NCBI GenBank assembly: GCA_025201805.1
Contig: MU619245.1
Coordinates: 72,207 to 136,206, forward strand
Length of the DNA stretch: 64,000 nucleotides
Direction: 5' to 3'
From: Parasitella parasitica
Taxonomy: Eukaryota; Mucoromycota; Mucoromycetes; Mucorales; Mucoraceae
Positions 61,030 to 64,000 of the stretch are shown piece by piece; position 1 is the first letter of the stretch, and each line of letters starts with the position of its first letter. A program made the translations under genes and the position numbers. The notes below the pieces were generated by a model that did no database searches, had not been told where the DNA came from, and was given only the letters and a program-made list of their open reading frames with translations.

Positions 61030-62940
61030 ATGGGTAAAGCAAGAAGAAATTCCAACGGTGATCACCGCTCCTTGTACAAGAGAACTAGTATTTCAAGAAC
61101 GCCAGATGAACTGATCAAGAGGAGAGTCGCCATCAATGAAACACTTCGAAAGAAGCATCGTGAACAGCTCATTACTGCAAAGCGTTTCCGCAACTTGACC
61201 AGACATGAAGAGTATGAAAGTGCAGGCGAAGAAGAGCCTGCTTCAGAAAAGAAGGATGAATTCGATGGTAAGGCGTCTTAATTTATGAACAGAGTATATA
61301 CTGAATTCTAGTCTCAAATAGAGGAGATAAGCCCTTATTACCGATTATCTACAGAGCAAGTTGAAGGTTTGGCCAAAGATTTGACTAGCAACGACAAGTC
61401 TCTTCGTATTGTTGCTGCACAACATATTGGAAAATTTGTTTTGGAGCCTGCAAAGGCTTTGATCAAATACATCACCGAAGGGGATTGTATCGAAAGCTTA
61501 GCAGTAAGTTTTATTTTGTATGCATTTGGGCGCAANNNNNNNNNNAAAAAAAAACTCACAGCAAATGATTTCCGGCCCGAATCCCGATGAGCAAATTGAA
61601 GCAGCTCAAACTTTATCCAGTAATTATAAATCTATCATGATTTTGTGTCTTTACTAATTCTCTGCATATGTAGACATTGCTGCTGGTTCTTACGATCTCT
61701 GGATTAAATCTGTCTCGACGGCCCCTTTTCTGATTTCTCTTTTGGATTCTGAAAACATGGTATATTGAGAGCAAAGTGAAAATATAAAGTAAAGAAAATA
61801 CTAAAAGGTTTTCTTTCTTTTTTTTTTTTGCTTTCAAAAGAACCTCCGGGAAATTGCTGCGGGCGCTCTGGGCAACATGGCTGCCGAAGACTTGGGTGAT
61901 ATGAACGATGAGGATGACAAGGTGCGAGCAACTATTCGTGATAATGGAGCTATTAAATCATTGGCACGCATGTTGGACTCTAGCGATGTCCGTTTAATTC
62001 AGTCAGCATGCTTTGCCTTGGCTAATTTAGCTCGTGGCGAAGAAGGTCAATTAAAAGAATTCTGCACTGTTGGTCTAGCGGATAAGTTGCTGAAAAACCT
62101 CGATAACGAAGATACTGCTACGGAAGCCTGCTGGGTTATTAGTTATCTGACAGCTGGTAGCGCAAAGTTTCGGGAGGAGATCATGCAGAAGGGGTTTGCT
62201 GATTTACTAGTCAAGGACTTGGCTAAGCTAGCCGAACAAGGGCCCGTTGTGTTGCCTGTCTTGAGAACATTAGGTAATCTTGTGGGGTCTGAAGATTATT
62301 TGAAGGTTTTGGCCGAAAAAGAAGCATTTCTGCCAACTGTGGTAACTTTAATCAAGTCGAGTCAAAGGTGAGCACAGCATGTCCATTGTTGTAACGCGCT
62401 TTATCTTACATATAAGCGTTCTCCAGTAGAGTTGTAAAGAAAGAGGCACTATGGGTATTGTCCAATATCACATCAAGGTAGTTTTGGTTCACTCGATGAT
62501 GGTGATTGAAAAATACTGACGCTTTCTTTTGTAGCCAAGACCCTGATATTATTCAAAAACTGGAAGAGCTTGGTGTGATTCAACATCTCTCCGAACTTGT
62601 TGTTCGTGGCGCCTTTGATATACGTACAGGAGCTGCTTATTGCATCATGAACATTGCTAATCATGGCCCAGAGCACCTGGATAAATTATCACACAAACAG
62701 TTGCTGCCTGCTTTCTTGGATCTTGTCAAATCTCACGATGCAGACATGATTAGGTTGGGATTAGGATATATCGAATTACTTTTGACACAATCGCCCAAAG
62801 GCGTAGAAATTATTGACAATGTCCCTGATTGTATGGAGGCACTTGCTGCTGTTGCACCTGCCCCCGATCCAGAGTTGTTTGCTTTTGCTAACAAACTTGT
62901 GGATCAATATTTCGGTGAATCACCAGAAATGCAAGATTAA
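61030..62940 (+). CDS. Importin-alpha-like armadillo protein
   Basis: Exons 61030-61267, 61322-61503, 61562-61619, 61674-61759, 61841-62367, 62430-62477 and 62535-62940 give 514 aa, all in phase. The basic N-terminus (KRRVAINETLRKKHREQLIT, then AKRFRNL) resembles an importin-beta-binding domain. Armadillo repeats follow (LREIAAGALGNMAAEDLGD, LIQSACFALANLARGEEGQ, ATEACWVISYLTAGS, EALWVLSNITS, IRTGAAYCIMNIANHGPEHL). It looks like a nuclear-import adaptor but is divergent: only two repeats keep the Trp of the WxxxN pattern, and only one of those (WVLSN) keeps the Asn. A relative of animal TMCO6 or a paralog of Srp1 is possible. A 10-N gap lies in the second intron and does not touch coding sequence in this model. 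Confidence 0.82.
61536..61545. other. Assembly gap (10 N) inside an intron
   Basis: Lies in the second intron of the importin-alpha-like gene (61504-61561). The following A-run and CTCACAG acceptor are intact. The true gap length is unknown, so a missing small exon cannot be excluded. Confidence 0.99.
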
Positions 62941-63008
62941 TGTTTGTCATCGCTTTATTGTACATTGTATATAATATAAAACTGGTTATTCTTATCCGAT
63001 CAACAGAT

Positions 63009-64000
63009 TTAAATGGAATTCTCTGAGAGATTGTATTTCGTGTTGAAATTCCTTTCACATTTGCGAATCCATCGTCGTCGTCTTGTCACACTTTTATCAT
63101 GAACAGTATCAGTTGCTGTAGTTGGCTGTTGATTGTTGATAACATTGCTTCCATTTCTCGGATTTTCCCAATTGTTATCAGTGTACACCCATCCGCCATT
63201 TTCAGGACTCACCATTACTTCTACTAGGGGTTTTTAATGCCATTATTACAAAAATGGAAATTTGACCTACCTAAACCGAGCATCTCATCAATCCAAGGTC
63301 CACTCTTGTCAAGACTCCAATTATCTTCAACCCAATGATACCCTTCAGGAGCCGGTAATTCTTCTTTCGGTGCCAGCTCAATAGAACCAGACATGTCAGA
63401 CCACAATCCACGTTCATGAGGCAACATCTATTTAAAATAGTCAGAAGAAAAAAAAAGATGGGAGAATATTAGGTATATTACGTGAGGGATAAAGCCACTT
63501 CCAGACCACCATCTTTGATTTTCATACAATGATAACTCTTGAATGTTTGCTTGGTCGTCAAGGCGTTTTTCCACCTGAGTATACCATTGAACTGCCGAAT
63601 TCATTTGCGATTGCCCGATTTCAGCGACTTGCGGAAGCATTTCTTTCAACACAAACTTTGCAAATCTGGTGTTTAACAGGAACAATGAAGTACCACCCAC
63701 CAAGAATATTACGTTCAAAGGAATAAACCAAATTGCTACAGCTAAAGCGCCCAAAGAGACCATTGTGCCTTGAAACAATCGCATAGTTTCGACCTCTGAT
63801 GACCAATCGACGTAATGGCTATTGGAAGCAATCAAGTCGTATATATCACTCATTTCTCCCATCATATTCTGTAAATTCTGCATGTTTTTCAGGTACTCAG
63901 GGGAAGTCTCATCAAACGCAGGGAAAAAAGCCGAAGCAAAATTAAAGCGACTACTTGCGGAAGTAGATGTAGTTGTAGTCCAAGTCGATTTCGCAGGCTG
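63009..64000 (-). CDS. Pex30/Pex31-type peroxisomal membrane protein with dysferlin domain, 3' part
   Basis: Exons in coding order: (beyond window)-63482, 63427-63271 and 63223-63009; 296 codons are inside the window, and the frame is open to its edge. A Ser/Thr-rich stretch leads to helix NLQNMMGEMSDIYDLIAS and a hydrophobic hairpin (MVSLGALAVAIWFIPLNVIF, LVGGTSLFLLNTRF). A split dysferlin (DysF) domain follows: LYENQRWWSGSGFIPH, RGLWSD, PAPEGYHWVEDNWSLD and GGWVYTDNNWENP, ending in a basic tail (TRRRRWIRKCERNF). This combination (reticulon/Pex24-like membrane part plus DysF) marks the Pex23/Pex28-32 group, ER-resident proteins that shape peroxisome-ER contacts and regulate peroxisome number. 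The N-terminus is outside. Confidence 0.85.

Overview
The window is nuclear DNA of a filamentous fungus, most probably an early-diverging one (Mucoromycota, Mucorales-like). The evidence is AT-rich intergenic DNA, protein genes carrying many short GT-AG introns (mostly 45-80 nt, often with a CTAAT/CTAAC-like branch site), very small exons, and Mucorales-style transposon debris. Two 10-base N blocks show it comes from a scaffolded assembly. Nearly all genes are single-copy eukaryotic housekeeping genes. I rebuilt exon structures by eye from reading frame, splice signals and protein-family conservation.

Layout. 0-16 kb is dense: the 3' end of a PPPDE/DeSI-type peptidase, the Golgi coiled-coil protein RUD3, a mitochondrial-type PP2C phosphatase, an unrecognised coiled-coil protein, a bZIP factor, a very short SWP1/ribophorin-II-like oligosaccharyltransferase subunit, a PalB/Rim13 calpain and the glycine-cleavage H protein. 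16.3-18.9 kb is gene-poor. 19-27 kb holds sulfide:quinone oxidoreductase, an SMP/C2-domain membrane-contact-site protein (tricalbin/Mug190-like) and an ACOT9-like thioesterase. 27-32.5 kb is a gene desert with one assembly gap. 32.5-42 kb is a run of plus-strand genes: Spp2 G-patch splicing factor, SulP sulfate transporter, kinetochore Spc105/Spc7 and a THOC5-like mRNA-export factor. 42-47.5 kb is a decayed block: a broken Tc1/mariner-type transposase, a 5'-truncated non-LTR retrotransposon and a broken FAD amino-acid-oxidase-like gene. 47.5-54.8 kb is a minus-strand block: dienelactone hydrolase, Ssb-type Hsp70, a Trm61-like tRNA methyltransferase and a PA-TM-RING ubiquitin ligase. 56.8-64 kb holds PPM1/LCMT1, an initiator tRNA-Met gene, an unrecognised Q-rich coiled-coil protein, a divergent importin-alpha-like protein and the 3' part of a Pex30-type peroxisomal dysferlin-domain protein.

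I see no cluster, island or defence-like system; neighbours are functionally unrelated. The observations most worth following are the minimal SWP1-like protein, the decayed 42-47.5 kb block with its internally deleted oxidoreductase, the Spc105 N-terminus with a PP1-docking site but no clear MELT repeats, the importin-alpha-like protein with few W/N motifs, the ambiguous intron in the RING ligase, and three homopolymer tracts of 34-60 bases.
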